From: UBA6100 sp049658145
GTDB lineage: Bacteria; Actinomycetota; Coriobacteriia; Anaerosomatales; Anaerosomataceae
Length of the DNA stretch: 38,911 nt
NCBI GenBank assembly: GCA_049658145.1
Contig: JBASOJ010000012.1
Coordinates: 1 to 38,911, forward strand
Direction of reading: 5' to 3'
Shown: piece after piece, positions 1 through 5,900 of the stretch
How positions within the stretch are numbered: the first letter of the stretch is position 1
How the letters are laid out: every line of letters begins with the position of its first letter
The notes under the pieces: generated by a model
What the model was told of the DNA's origin: nothing
Seen by the model: the letters and a program-made list of their open reading frames with translations, nothing else
Databases searched by the model: none
Translations under genes and position numbers: made by a program

Positions 1-193
1 GATATCGGCATCGCTCATGGTGGTGCCGCCGGGGTTCGGCACGGTGGCGACACGGATGTACAACCTGCTGCACTACGGGGCCTCGCCGGATGTCGCCGGG
101 CTGGCGCTTGCCACCGCGGCCGCCGAGATCGCACTCGTCGCGGCGGGTGTGGCCATCGCTACGCGGCTGTCGTTGCGCGGGAGGTCCTCATGA
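1..193 (+). CDS. ABC transporter permease, C-terminal end (partial)
   Basis: The reading frame is open from base 2 to the TGA at 191-193, giving 63 residues of a protein whose start lies before the window. It contains VVPPGFGTVATRMYNLLHYG followed by a hydrophobic, alanine-rich last membrane segment. That combination is typical of the C-terminus of ThiP/AfuB/YnjC-like inner-membrane permeases of the BPD_transp_1 family, which import thiamine, iron(III), phosphonates or similar solutes. The stop overlaps the ATG of the ATPase gene (ATGA at 190-193), so the two are translationally coupled. The substrate cannot be told from this fragment. Confidence 0.75.
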   Translation, partial: ISASLMVVPPGFGTVATRMYNLLHYGASPDVAGLALATAAAEIALVAAGVAIATRLSLRGRSS

Positions 194-834
194 TCCGATG
201 CGAGTCGCTGCGTTTCGCCTACGCCGGCGCTGCCGTGCTCGACGGCTTCGACCTTGAGGTGGGAGACGGCGAGCACGTGGCCGTGCTCGGCCGCTCGGGC
301 GAAGGCAAGACCACGCTGCTGCGGCTGATCGCGGGTCTGGAGGCGCCCGCAGCCGGCCGCATCCTGCTCGACGGTGAGGTCGCGAGCGGTGACGGACGCA
401 TGACGGCTCCCCACCTGCGTTCCGTGGGATACGCGTTCCAGGAGCCGGCACTGTGGCCCCACGTGAGCGTGGCGGGACACCTGACCTTCGGCATGGGCCG
501 ACGTGCACGGGCCGAGTCACTCGCGTGGCGCTCCGCGCTCCTCGATGGTTTCGGCCTCACCGATCTTGCGGACCGCGTTCCGGGCGAGCTCTCGGGCGGT
601 CAACAGCACAGGGTCGGGCTCGCGCGCGCGTTCGCGCGACGGCCGAAGCGCTTGCTGCTCGACGAGCCGCTGGTTCATCTGGACGCCGAAGCGCGCGAAG
701 AGCTTGCCCGCGTGACGCTCCGGTTCGCAGCGGAGCTCGGCGCATCCGTCGTGTGGGTGACCCACCACGAGGACGAGGCCCGCCTCGCGGCGCCGCGCGT
801 CGTCCGGCTGGAGCACGGCCGGTGCGTGGAGTGA
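190..834 (+). CDS. ABC transporter ATP-binding protein, ThiQ/YnjD-like
   Basis: This 214-residue cytoplasmic ATPase would power the permease encoded just upstream. Walker A is GRSGEGKT (34-41), the Q-loop is at about 84, the signature is LSGGQ (134-138), Walker B is LLLDEP (155-160), and the switch histidine is in THHEDEA (191-197). The D-loop reads VHLD where SNLD or SALD is common. There is no C-terminal TOBE domain, so the protein is of the short ThiQ/YnjD type rather than the maltose/sugar type. The start ATG overlaps the permease stop, and the stop (832-834) overlaps the start of the beta-propeller gene. No substrate-binding protein gene is visible; it may lie upstream of the window. ATPase function is certain; the cargo is unknown. 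Confidence 0.92.
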   Translation: MIRCESLRFAYAGAAVLDGFDLEVGDGEHVAVLGRSGEGKTTLLRLIAGLEAPAAGRILLDGEVASGDGRMTAPHLRSVGYAFQEPALWPHVSVAGHLTFGMGRRARAESLAWRSALLDGFGLTDLADRVPGELSGGQQHRVGLARAFARRPKRLLLDEPLVHLDAEAREELARVTLRFAAELGASVVWVTHHEDEARLAAPRVVRLEHGRCVE

Positions 835-1910
835 TGGCCGCAGGCGCTGCGACACACACACCACGCGCTCGCGGGCTGCGGGCACGTCGCTGGTGGTTCT
901 CGCTGGGTATCGTGCTCGTCGCCGTGGTGGCCGTGAACGTCGCGGCCTGGATGACCCAGCGGGCGGTCGAGACCGCGGCACGCGTGCCCGGCTTGAGCGT
1001 GCTGCGGCCTCCCGGTGAGGTCTCGGCCATGCTTCTCGACGCGCCGACGATGTACGCGGGCGGCACAGACGGGCTCACGGCGATCGACGTGGAGACGCTC
1101 ACCGTGAGCCGTCCGGCGTTCGCGGCAGGGCTCGATCTGGGCCACGTGAGAGCGCTCCTGCTGGATGACGACGGTACGCTATGGGTCGGCCACGAACGCG
1201 GGCTCGTGCGCGTGCGGGACGCCGAGGTGCGTGAGTACGGCGCCCAAGACGGTCTGCCCTCCGAGCGCGTGCAGTCGCTTCTGCGCACGGAGCAGGGCGA
1301 TCTGGTGGTGGGAACATCGCTCGGAGCGGCTGTGATGCGGCATGGGGCCGAGGAGTTCGAGCCGTTCGGCGCTGATGGGCTGATCGTCTTCGCGCTTCAC
1401 GAGACGCACGGGCTGGTGCTGCTCGGCACCAGCAGCGCGCCGATGGGCGGTCTGGCGATCGTGGGGGACGGGGGCACGCGCTGGATGACGTCCGATGACG
1501 GGCTGCCGCATGCCAACGTGACCAGCTTCGAGGACGCCGCTGACGGCACCGTGTGGGTGGGGACCGGCTTCCACGAACGCGGCGGGGCAGTGCGCGTGCG
1601 GTTCGATGAGACCGGCGAGCCGGTCGTGGTGGAGACGCTCACGCTCGAAGACGGGCTGGCCGGCGCGAAAGTGCGGTCGATCTTCCGCGATGCCGACGGC
1701 GCCGTCTGGTTCGGCTCGGAATACGACGGCGTGGCGGTAGCGCCGCCGGGCTCGGCCGAAGGGGCACGGAAGCTGGTGGTGGTGCGCGCGGCTGCAGGCC
1801 TGTCGCACCCGGAGGTCAAGTGCTTCGTCCGGGACGATCTCGGTCGCGTGTGGATGGGGACGCTGGACGGCATCACGATCGTCGAGGACCCGGCAGCGCT
1901 CTGGCGGTGA
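834..1910 (+). CDS. Membrane-anchored beta-propeller protein (two-component-regulator-propeller repeats)
   Basis: I start this 358-residue protein at ATG 834, which shares its A with the ATPase stop. The frame stays open far upstream, but that part is only antisense-like shadow of the ATPase gene. An N-terminal uncleaved signal-anchor helix (about residues 21-41, FSLGIVLVAVVAVNVAAWM) is followed by an extracytoplasmic region. That region has at least five propeller repeats ending in a (D)GxxWVG-like core: DDDGTLWVGHERGL, EQGDLVVGTSLG, AADGTVWVGTG, DADGAVWFGSEYDG and DDLGRVWMGTLDG. Such Reg_prop repeats normally form the sensor part of hybrid histidine kinases. Here no kinase or output domain follows, so it is a stand-alone propeller. 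Coupling to the ABC transporter suggests a role as an accessory ligand-binding or sensing component (inference). Confidence 0.75.
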   Translation: MAAGAATHTPRARGLRARRWWFSLGIVLVAVVAVNVAAWMTQRAVETAARVPGLSVLRPPGEVSAMLLDAPTMYAGGTDGLTAIDVETLTVSRPAFAAGLDLGHVRALLLDDDGTLWVGHERGLVRVRDAEVREYGAQDGLPSERVQSLLRTEQGDLVVGTSLGAAVMRHGAEEFEPFGADGLIVFALHETHGLVLLGTSSAPMGGLAIVGDGGTRWMTSDDGLPHANVTSFEDAADGTVWVGTGFHERGGAVRVRFDETGEPVVVETLTLEDGLAGAKVRSIFRDADGAVWFGSEYDGVAVAPPGSAEGARKLVVVRAAAGLSHPEVKCFVRDDLGRVWMGTLDGITIVEDPAALWR

Positions 1911-1919
1911 CGGTTGGGC

Positions 1920-1994
1920 GTGCGGCTCACTGACCCCGTGGGCTACCTCGACATGCTCGCACACCAGCGCGCCGCGGCCGCGATCGTCACCGCG
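1920..1994 (+). pseudogene. wecB internal fragment (partial duplicate)
   Basis: Bases 1920-1992 match 8227-8299 inside the intact wecB gene with about 7 differences in 73 bases, including uninterrupted identical blocks of 22 and 28 bases. The reading frame is kept: the fragment reads VRLTDPVGYLDMLAHQRAAA against VRLVDPVGYLDMLELQRAAA in WecB. Similarity stops just before the DSGG active-site motif. The remnant frame runs from GTG 1920 to TAA 2088-2090 (56 codons) but has no upstream part of the enzyme and cannot be functional. It lies on the opposite side of the toxin-antitoxin cluster from the full gene, in the same orientation. Confidence 0.85.
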
Positions 1995-2010
1995 CTCGCG
2001 GGTAGGACGG

Positions 2011-2032
2011 GAAGCCGCCTTCGGGCGGTTTC
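2011..2032 (+). terminator. Stem-loop, probable terminator after the propeller gene
   Basis: GAAGCCGCC and GGCGGTTTC form a 9-bp stem (one G-U pair) closed by a TTCG tetraloop, followed by TGCCTTCT. There is only a weak T-tract. It would end transcripts from the ABC/propeller operon before the toxin-antitoxin cluster. Confidence 0.55.
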
Positions 2033-2122
2033 TGCCTTCTCGGGGGAGTCCCGGAGCGTGGACGGTGAGGTCCGAATGACGTCCCGCTAAGAATCGGCTA
2101 GTAGCCCGCCGGTATCCTGCGG

Positions 2123-2154
2123 GCGCGTGGTCTTCGCGATGACCGATCACGCGC
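2123..2154. other. Inverted repeat in the intergenic region before the first TA module
   Basis: GCGCGTGGTC (2123-2132) pairs with GATCACGCGC (2145-2154) with one wobble and a 12-base loop. No T-tract follows. Together with the wecB fragment and the hairpin at 2011-2032, this is all I can see in the 269-base gap 1911-2179. Function unknown; it may be a terminator or chance. Confidence 0.35.
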
Positions 2155-2170
2155 GAATCTGGATACAGAA

Positions 2171-2189
2171 GTTAGCATAGTGCTACCAT
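2171..2189 (+). promoter_or_regulatory. Candidate operator and extended -10 of TA module 1
   Basis: TAGCA-TAG-TGCTA (2173-2185) is a perfect 5-bp inverted repeat with a 3-base spacer. Its right half is the start of TGCTACCAT (2181-2189), which fits an extended -10 (TGnTAnnnT). The layout matches the known MqsA operator type (short palindrome, 2-4 base spacer). If this is the promoter, transcription would begin near 2196, downstream of the GTG at 2180, which would favour TTG 2210 as the toxin start. Confidence 0.5.
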
Positions 2190-2467
2190 GTGAAACAGCG
2201 GGTAAAGCCTTGAGTGTTCTCGGTAAGCGAGTCGTCCAGTGGCTGTCGAATCATGGGTACGACGTGCGGGAGACGCTCGTGGACGTGCTGACCTCGCTTC
2301 GGGACCACGGAAGGTTCATCGGATCGTGTGTGCTCAAGAACGATGCTATCGCTGACGAGTATCAGGTCGTGCTTCCTGGGGATGATTGGTACCTGAAGTT
2401 CTGGGTTGATGCAGATCAACTGGTCGTGGACGTGTGGTCGTGCTGCTGGGATGGCGTCGCCCACTAA
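2180..2467 (+). CDS. Divergent MqsR-like toxin, TA module 1
   Basis: This 95-residue protein is unannotated by clear motif but aligns by eye with the two MqsR proteins in the same island. RVVQWLSNHGYDV lines up with RVQRHLEHRGWRI, the LTSLRD segment with the CNLRPRD segment, and DDWYLKFWVDADQLVVDVWS with the strand-turn-strand of MqsR around its conserved Tyr and Lys (Y71, K73 here). It lacks the lysine found in the DFYKS motif of classical MqsR (FIGS here) and has a Cys-Cys pair near the end. The gene precedes an MqsA-type antitoxin by 24 bases, the order typical of mqsRA. MqsR toxins are mRNA interferases that cut at GC-containing triplets; activity here is inference. The start is uncertain: GTG 2180 lacks a Shine-Dalgarno, and TTG 2210 is the alternative. 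Confidence 0.6.
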   Translation: MLPCETAGKALSVLGKRVVQWLSNHGYDVRETLVDVLTSLRDHGRFIGSCVLKNDAIADEYQVVLPGDDWYLKFWVDADQLVVDVWSCCWDGVAH

Positions 2468-2491
2468 CGGCATGCGAAGGAGGGAACAGGG

Positions 2492-2950
2492 ATGCACCCC
2501 AGGAACTGTGCGGAGTGTGGCGGCGCGGTTGAGGTCTCATATGCCCCCGTTCCATTTGAAGTTCGAGGTGAGACGGTAGAAGTCGAGGGCATCCCGCACG
2601 GAGTGTGCTCCGCGTGCGGTGAGATCTATCTCTCCCTCGGGGCCGCCGAGCAGCTTCAGAAGGCGGCGGTTCGCAAGTCCAAGGCCGCACGACAGCTGTT
2701 GTCTCCTGAGGAGATCCGGGACCTGCGTCATTCGCTCGGGTTGTCGCAGGCGGCGTTTGAGGACCTCCTTGGCATCGGCGCCAAGTCGGTGGTGCGCTGG
2801 GAAAGGGGCACTGTCTTCCAGAGCGCGACGGCCGATCGTTTGATGCGACTGATCAGACTGATGCCGGAGTTGGCCGGCGTTCTGTCAAGCGGGGAGCTCT
2901 ACTCATCCAGGCCCACACGCGGTGCGTCGGGTGAGCGGATGCGGGCGTAG
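2492..2950 (+). CDS. MqsA-type antitoxin, TA module 1
   Basis: This 152-residue protein has an N-terminal YgiT-type zinc-binding domain with two CxxC pairs (C6/C9 and C39/C42) and a C-terminal Xre-like helix-turn-helix (LRHSLGLSQAAFEDLLGIGA, then SVVRWERG). That is the two-domain architecture of MqsA, whose N-terminus neutralises the MqsR toxin while the C-terminus binds the operator. The ATG is preceded by a strong AAGGAGG. It follows the toxin gene by 24 bases. Unlike the two other MqsA-type proteins in this island, it ends in a different tail (RGASGERMRA) rather than GPYRKRK. It probably represses its own operon through the palindrome at 2173-2185. Confidence 0.85.
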   Translation: MHPRNCAECGGAVEVSYAPVPFEVRGETVEVEGIPHGVCSACGEIYLSLGAAEQLQKAAVRKSKAARQLLSPEEIRDLRHSLGLSQAAFEDLLGIGAKSVVRWERGTVFQSATADRLMRLIRLMPELAGVLSSGELYSSRPTRGASGERMRA

Positions 2951-2981
2951 GGACGTAGGGGCCGTACCAGGCGCGAAACTA

Positions 2982-2997
2982 ACCAACGTGGTAGATT
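2982..2997 (+). promoter_or_regulatory. Candidate operator and extended -10 of TA module 2
   Basis: ACCA-ACG-TGGT (2982-2992) is a perfect 4-bp inverted repeat with a 3-base spacer, close to the ACCT-N2-4-AGGT site known for E. coli MqsA. Its right half begins TGGTAGATT (2989-2997), an extended -10 of the TGnTAnnnT form. No good -35 is seen. Repressor binding would cover the -10. Confidence 0.55.
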
Positions 2998-3006
2998 GTT
3001 TGCACG

Positions 3007-3045
3007 GGAACCCCTTCTTCCCACGGTCTAGTCGTGGGGGGTTCC
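3007..3045 (+). promoter_or_regulatory. Leader hairpin overlapping the toxin 2 start region
   Basis: GGAACCCC (3007-3014) pairs perfectly with GGGGTTCC (3038-3045), and inside it CCACG (3021-3025) pairs with CGTGG (3033-3037). The structure would bury the G-rich ribosome binding site just before TTG 3046, as well as the alternative GTG 3034. It resembles the hairpin before the third MqsR gene and could limit toxin translation. Confidence 0.55.
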
Positions 3046-3375
3046 TTGGGCAGGCAGTCGACAGCACGCCAGAATCTCAGCAGGGTCCGAAGGCTCGCTC
3101 ACGAGGGTCGCTACGCGTTCACCGCGCGGGTTCAGAGGTACCTCGCCACTCGGTCTTGGGACTCCGTCTACGTGGGTGAGTGCCTGTGCTCCCTGCGTGC
3201 GAGCGACCTGGAGAAGTCCGTTCCCGATGACCGCAGGCCGGATGGACAGCTCGATATCTACCGTCCGTACGTCGGTGGGAGGCGTCTGTACATCAAGTTC
3301 ACCATCGACGAAGACGGCGACCTATACGTCCTGTCGTTCTGTCGCGACGGCGATCGGCACGAGGAGGCGCTATGA
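3046..3375 (+). CDS. MqsR-family toxin, TA module 2
   Basis: A protein of 109 residues, near the usual MqsR length of about 98-110. The family core is clear: L-R-A-S-D-L-E-K-S (K57 in the place of the DFYKS lysine), then LDIYRPYVGGRRLYIKF (Y82 in the place of the conserved tyrosine) and LYVLSF. MqsR proteins are ribosome-independent mRNA interferases of the RelE/YoeB fold. I chose TTG 3046 because it directly follows the 3' arm of the leader hairpin and a G-rich stretch, as in module 3; GTG 3034 would add four residues. The last codons overlap the antitoxin start (ATGA, 3372-3375), so toxin and antitoxin are translationally coupled. Confidence 0.8.
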   Translation: MGRQSTARQNLSRVRRLAHEGRYAFTARVQRYLATRSWDSVYVGECLCSLRASDLEKSVPDDRRPDGQLDIYRPYVGGRRLYIKFTIDEDGDLYVLSFCRDGDRHEEAL

Positions 3376-3833
3376 AGTGGCCAAAGCCGGAAGGCTCGCG
3401 GTGTCCCGCGTGCGGGGCGCCGGCGATCGTAGTGACATGCGATCCGATCGAGCAGACGGTGGCTGGCAACACGTACCGCGTTGCGGGCTTCGAGTACAAC
3501 CGGTGCACCGCGTGCGGGGAGGAGTACTTCTCGGCCGGTCAGGCCGACGACATCCTGCGCGCGGCTAACGCCGCTGCTCGTGCGAGTCTCGGACGGCTGC
3601 GCGGTGACGAGGTCGCCGACATCCGGCGCGGCTTGGGTCTCACGCAGGCGCAGATGGCCTCCAGGCTTGGCGTGAGTCCCGGGCTGGTCGCGCGGTGGGA
3701 GCGGGGCACGGTGCTGCCCAATGCGATGGCGGACAGATACCTTCGCGACCTGGCGGCACATCCCGAGCTCGTGGACGAAGGTCAGGTGATCGCCCGTGAG
3801 GGCAGGGGGCCGTACCGGAAGCGGAAGTCGTGA
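3372..3833 (+). CDS. MqsA-type antitoxin, TA module 2
   Basis: A 153-residue antitoxin with zinc-binding cysteines C11/C14 and C45/C48 in the N-terminal half. The C-terminal half is a helix-turn-helix (IRRGLGLTQAQMASRLGVSP, then VARWERGTVLPNAMADRYL). The ATG overlaps the toxin stop. The protein ends REGRGPYRKRKS, a basic tail shared with the third MqsA-type protein of the island. It is predicted to neutralise the partner at 3046-3375 and to repress the operon via ACCA-N3-TGGT at 2982-2992. It might also act on the very similar palindrome at 3932-3947 in front of the AbiE genes, which begins 99 bases after its stop. Confidence 0.88.
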   Translation: MKWPKPEGSRCPACGAPAIVVTCDPIEQTVAGNTYRVAGFEYNRCTACGEEYFSAGQADDILRAANAAARASLGRLRGDEVADIRRGLGLTQAQMASRLGVSPGLVARWERGTVLPNAMADRYLRDLAAHPELVDEGQVIAREGRGPYRKRKS

Positions 3834-3923
3834 CAGCCGGCTTGGTTTCGGTTTACCCGTGGTCGCTACGCTTTGAGCCGGGAGGTTCGGCATGCGAAGG
3901 GCGTGTCGCCGAGTTCAGGCGTA

Positions 3924-3955
3924 GTAGTAAGTTACCAAAAGTGGTAAGTTACTAC
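3924..3955 (+). promoter_or_regulatory. Long palindromic operator and extended -10 of the AbiE module
   Basis: GTAGTAAGTTACCA (3924-3937) and TGGTAAGTTACTAC (3942-3955) are 14-base inverted repeats with one mismatch and a 4-base spacer; the inner TTACCA/TGGTAA is perfect. TGGTAAGTT (3942-3950) also fits an extended -10. The start codon ATG 3957 lies where transcription would begin, so the abiEi mRNA may be leaderless. AbiEi antitoxins are known to bind inverted repeats in their own promoters. Confidence 0.75.
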
Positions 3956-3956
3956 C

Positions 3957-4598
3957 ATGAAACGCGAGGAGCTGCTCAGAAGCGTGGGAGACCAGCCGTT
4001 CTTCACCACGGGGATGCTGCTTGAACCGGGCACCGATCTGCGTGACGTGCGCAAGCAGTTGTCGCGGTGGACGACGGACGGAACGGTGGTTCAGCTACGA
4101 CGCGGTCTGTATGCTCTCGGTGAGCAGTACCGCAGGCGCGATCCCGACTTGTTGGAGATCTCCAATGTGCTCGTCCCGGGGTCATACGTAAGCCTGGAGA
4201 CCGCGCAGTCGTACCATCAACTCATCCCTGATACGGTGTTTGCCACCACGGCCGTCACCACGGGGAGGGCGGGTACACGCACGAACGCTTTCGGCGCCTT
4301 CGTGTACCACCACGTGAAGGCCGACCTGCTCTGGGGCTACACCGCGCGTGAGCTGATGAACCATCGGATGGCGCTGGTTGCCACACCGGAGAAGTCACTG
4401 CTTGATATGGCCTACTTGGTCACTTCATCTGACAATCCGGCGTACGTGCGGGAGCTTCGGCTACAGAACCTGGACGTGATCGACGAGGTGGCGCTCCTAG
4501 AGGGGGCCGAGAGATTCGGAATGGGACGCGTGGTGCGGTTCGCCAACATCGTTCTGCAGCTTGCTCACGAGGAGCGAGAGGAGTGGGGCTCCCTGTGA
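3957..4598 (+). CDS. AbiEi-type antitoxin and transcriptional repressor
   Basis: A 213-residue protein of the AbiEi family, the antitoxin of type IV AbiE modules. The N-terminus (about 1-60) is a winged-helix domain, with VVQLRRGLYALGE being the family's characteristic end of the wing. The rest carries the C-terminal antitoxin region (SYVSLETAQSYHQLIPD, then MALVATPEKSLLDMAYL), the conserved pattern that follows in AbiEi. In known systems AbiEi does not touch the toxin but counteracts its effect and represses the operon. The ATG sits directly after the long inverted repeat, and no Shine-Dalgarno is present, which fits a leaderless message. Its TGA overlaps the toxin start by GTGA. Confidence 0.9.
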   Translation: MKREELLRSVGDQPFFTTGMLLEPGTDLRDVRKQLSRWTTDGTVVQLRRGLYALGEQYRRRDPDLLEISNVLVPGSYVSLETAQSYHQLIPDTVFATTAVTTGRAGTRTNAFGAFVYHHVKADLLWGYTARELMNHRMALVATPEKSLLDMAYLVTSSDNPAYVRELRLQNLDVIDEVALLEGAERFGMGRVVRFANIVLQLAHEEREEWGSL

Positions 4599-5410
4599 AG
4601 GACCACCTCACGCGCGTCCTGATGGATGTGCCGCCTCACGCCCGACGGAACGTGATGCGAGAGTATCTGCAGTCGCGGGTTCTGTTGGCCATGCAGGAGC
4701 GGGGGGCATGGTCGTCACTCGCATTTCTCGGTGGCACTGCCTTGCGCTTCCTCTACCTCGCGCCGAGGTTCTCGGAGGCTCTCGACTTCTCATTGGAGGG
4801 GAATCGGGACCAGTTCGACTTCACCGGCTTGCTCGGAGGCGTGTCACGGCGTCTTGAGGGCGAGGCATATCGAGTCGAGCTGAAGACGTCGACGAAGGCC
4901 ACCGTTAACAAGGCGTTCATCCGCTTCCGGGGCATCGAGCACGACGTTGGGCTTAGTCCGCACCGCGATCAGGTGTTCTCGGTCAAGGTCGAGGTCGATA
5001 CCAACCCGCCACCCGGTGCCGTGCTCAAGATGACCACTATCCAACGCTACTCGGCACTTCGCCTGGCGCACCATGACGAAGCATCGCTCGTAGCAGGGAA
5101 GGTGTGCGCAGTATTGATGCGCGAGTGGCTCAAGGGTCGCGACATCTACGACCTGGTGTGGTACCTGTCCAATGGGCTCTGGCCGGAGCCCAACGAGGCG
5201 CTGCTCGCGGGTGCGCTCGCGCAGGCAGGTCGCGAGGACCTCATCGTCGGCCAGCGCTGGAAGGCCGCCGTTGTGCAGCGAGTGGTCACAGCCGACTGGT
5301 CGAAGGTGCTGCCGGACGTGGAGCGGTTCCTCGAACGCCCGGAGGACCGATGGATGCTCGAACGAGAGACAGTGCTCAACGTACTCAAGGGTCGCGGATG
5401 GACCGAATGA
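4595..5410 (+). CDS. AbiEii-type nucleotidyltransferase toxin, with an altered active-site motif
   Basis: A 271-residue AbiEii/AbiGii-family protein. GTG 4595 overlaps the antitoxin stop and gives the N-terminus MKDHLTRVLMD, which looks like the family's usual start; GTG 4583 is an alternative four codons earlier. The nucleotidyltransferase motif is FLGGTALRFLY (Gly46-Gly47) followed by RFSEALDFSL. Most family members have SEDLDF, so the first of the two metal-binding aspartates appears as Ala62 while Asp64 is kept. The later conserved block LKGRDIYDLVWYL (about 174-186) is intact. AbiEii toxins act as nucleotidyltransferases that block growth during phage infection; whether this copy is active is open. 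Confidence 0.88.
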   Translation: MKDHLTRVLMDVPPHARRNVMREYLQSRVLLAMQERGAWSSLAFLGGTALRFLYLAPRFSEALDFSLEGNRDQFDFTGLLGGVSRRLEGEAYRVELKTSTKATVNKAFIRFRGIEHDVGLSPHRDQVFSVKVEVDTNPPPGAVLKMTTIQRYSALRLAHHDEASLVAGKVCAVLMREWLKGRDIYDLVWYLSNGLWPEPNEALLAGALAQAGREDLIVGQRWKAAVVQRVVTADWSKVLPDVERFLERPEDRWMLERETVLNVLKGRGWTE

Positions 5411-5511
5411 GAGGAGGCGGACGACAAGCACTGCCGCTGGTCACGAGCCCGCGATGTCAGCAGCGAGGGTATGATGAGACTGGTAGCCAGATGTGTGAGA
5501 GGTGAGCCGTC

Positions 5512-5733
5512 GTGACGATCGAGGAACTCAAGCGCGAGGCACTTCGGCTGGAGGCGCCTGAGCGCGCTGACCTGGCGAGAGAGCTTCTCGGAAGTCTCGA
5601 TGACCTCAGTGATGATGAGACCGAGAGGCTTTGGCTCGAGGAGGCGGTCCGGCGCGATGCGGAGATGGCCTCCGGCAAGGTGAAGCCGATTCCGATGGAT
5701 GTCGCTTTTGCTGAGTTGCGTGCATCACGCTGA
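5512..5733 (+). CDS. Orphan addiction-module antitoxin (Unstab_antitox-like)
   Basis: A 73-residue protein resembling the putative addiction-module component family (TIGR02574/PF09720). It opens IEELKREALRLEAPERADLA, has the acidic linker DDLSDDETERLWLEEAVRRD, then a short C-terminal ASGKVKPIPMDVAFAELR. Such proteins normally precede an overlapping RelE/ParE toxin gene. Here the overlapping ATG at 5732 stops after three codons (M-A-R-stop), and no RelE-like sequence follows in any frame before MazE, so the toxin appears lost. GTG 5512 has GAGAGGTGAG upstream, and a TATGAT -10-like box lies at 5470-5475. Confidence 0.75.
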   Translation: MTIEELKREALRLEAPERADLARELLGSLDDLSDDETERLWLEEAVRRDAEMASGKVKPIPMDVAFAELRASR

Positions 5734-5846
5734 TGGCGCGCTGATGGACACCGGCTCGCCGGCCGTGAAGCAGCTGAACCTGCTGCCGCGCGCGGCCCCG
5801 CGACGGTTCATGTTCGGTTTACCTTCTCGCGGTAGTCTCTGTCCTG

Positions 5847-5886
5847 GTGACAACCGCAACTCGCTTTGGCTATACTCGGTATAGCC
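5847..5886 (+). promoter_or_regulatory. mazEF promoter with overlapping palindromic operator
   Basis: GTGACA (5847-5852) and TATACT (5871-5876) are separated by 18 bases and make a good housekeeping promoter. GGCTATAC-TCG-GTATAGCC (5868-5886) is a perfect 8-bp inverted repeat with a 3-base spacer that covers the -10. This is where a MazE-type repressor would be expected to bind. Confidence 0.75.
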
Positions 5887-5900
5887 CGAGGAGGTGCGCG

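Noticed and set aside
453..833. Upstream extension of the propeller-protein frame (open from 453)
   Set aside because: It overlaps the ABC ATPase gene in another frame, has no protein-like character (Arg/Pro/Ala-rich), and the ATG at 834 gives a clean signal anchor and an ATGA overlap.
5734..5846. Possible RelE/ParE toxin after the orphan antitoxin
   Set aside because: All three + frames were read; none gives a RelE-like core, and the overlapping ATG frame stops after three codons.
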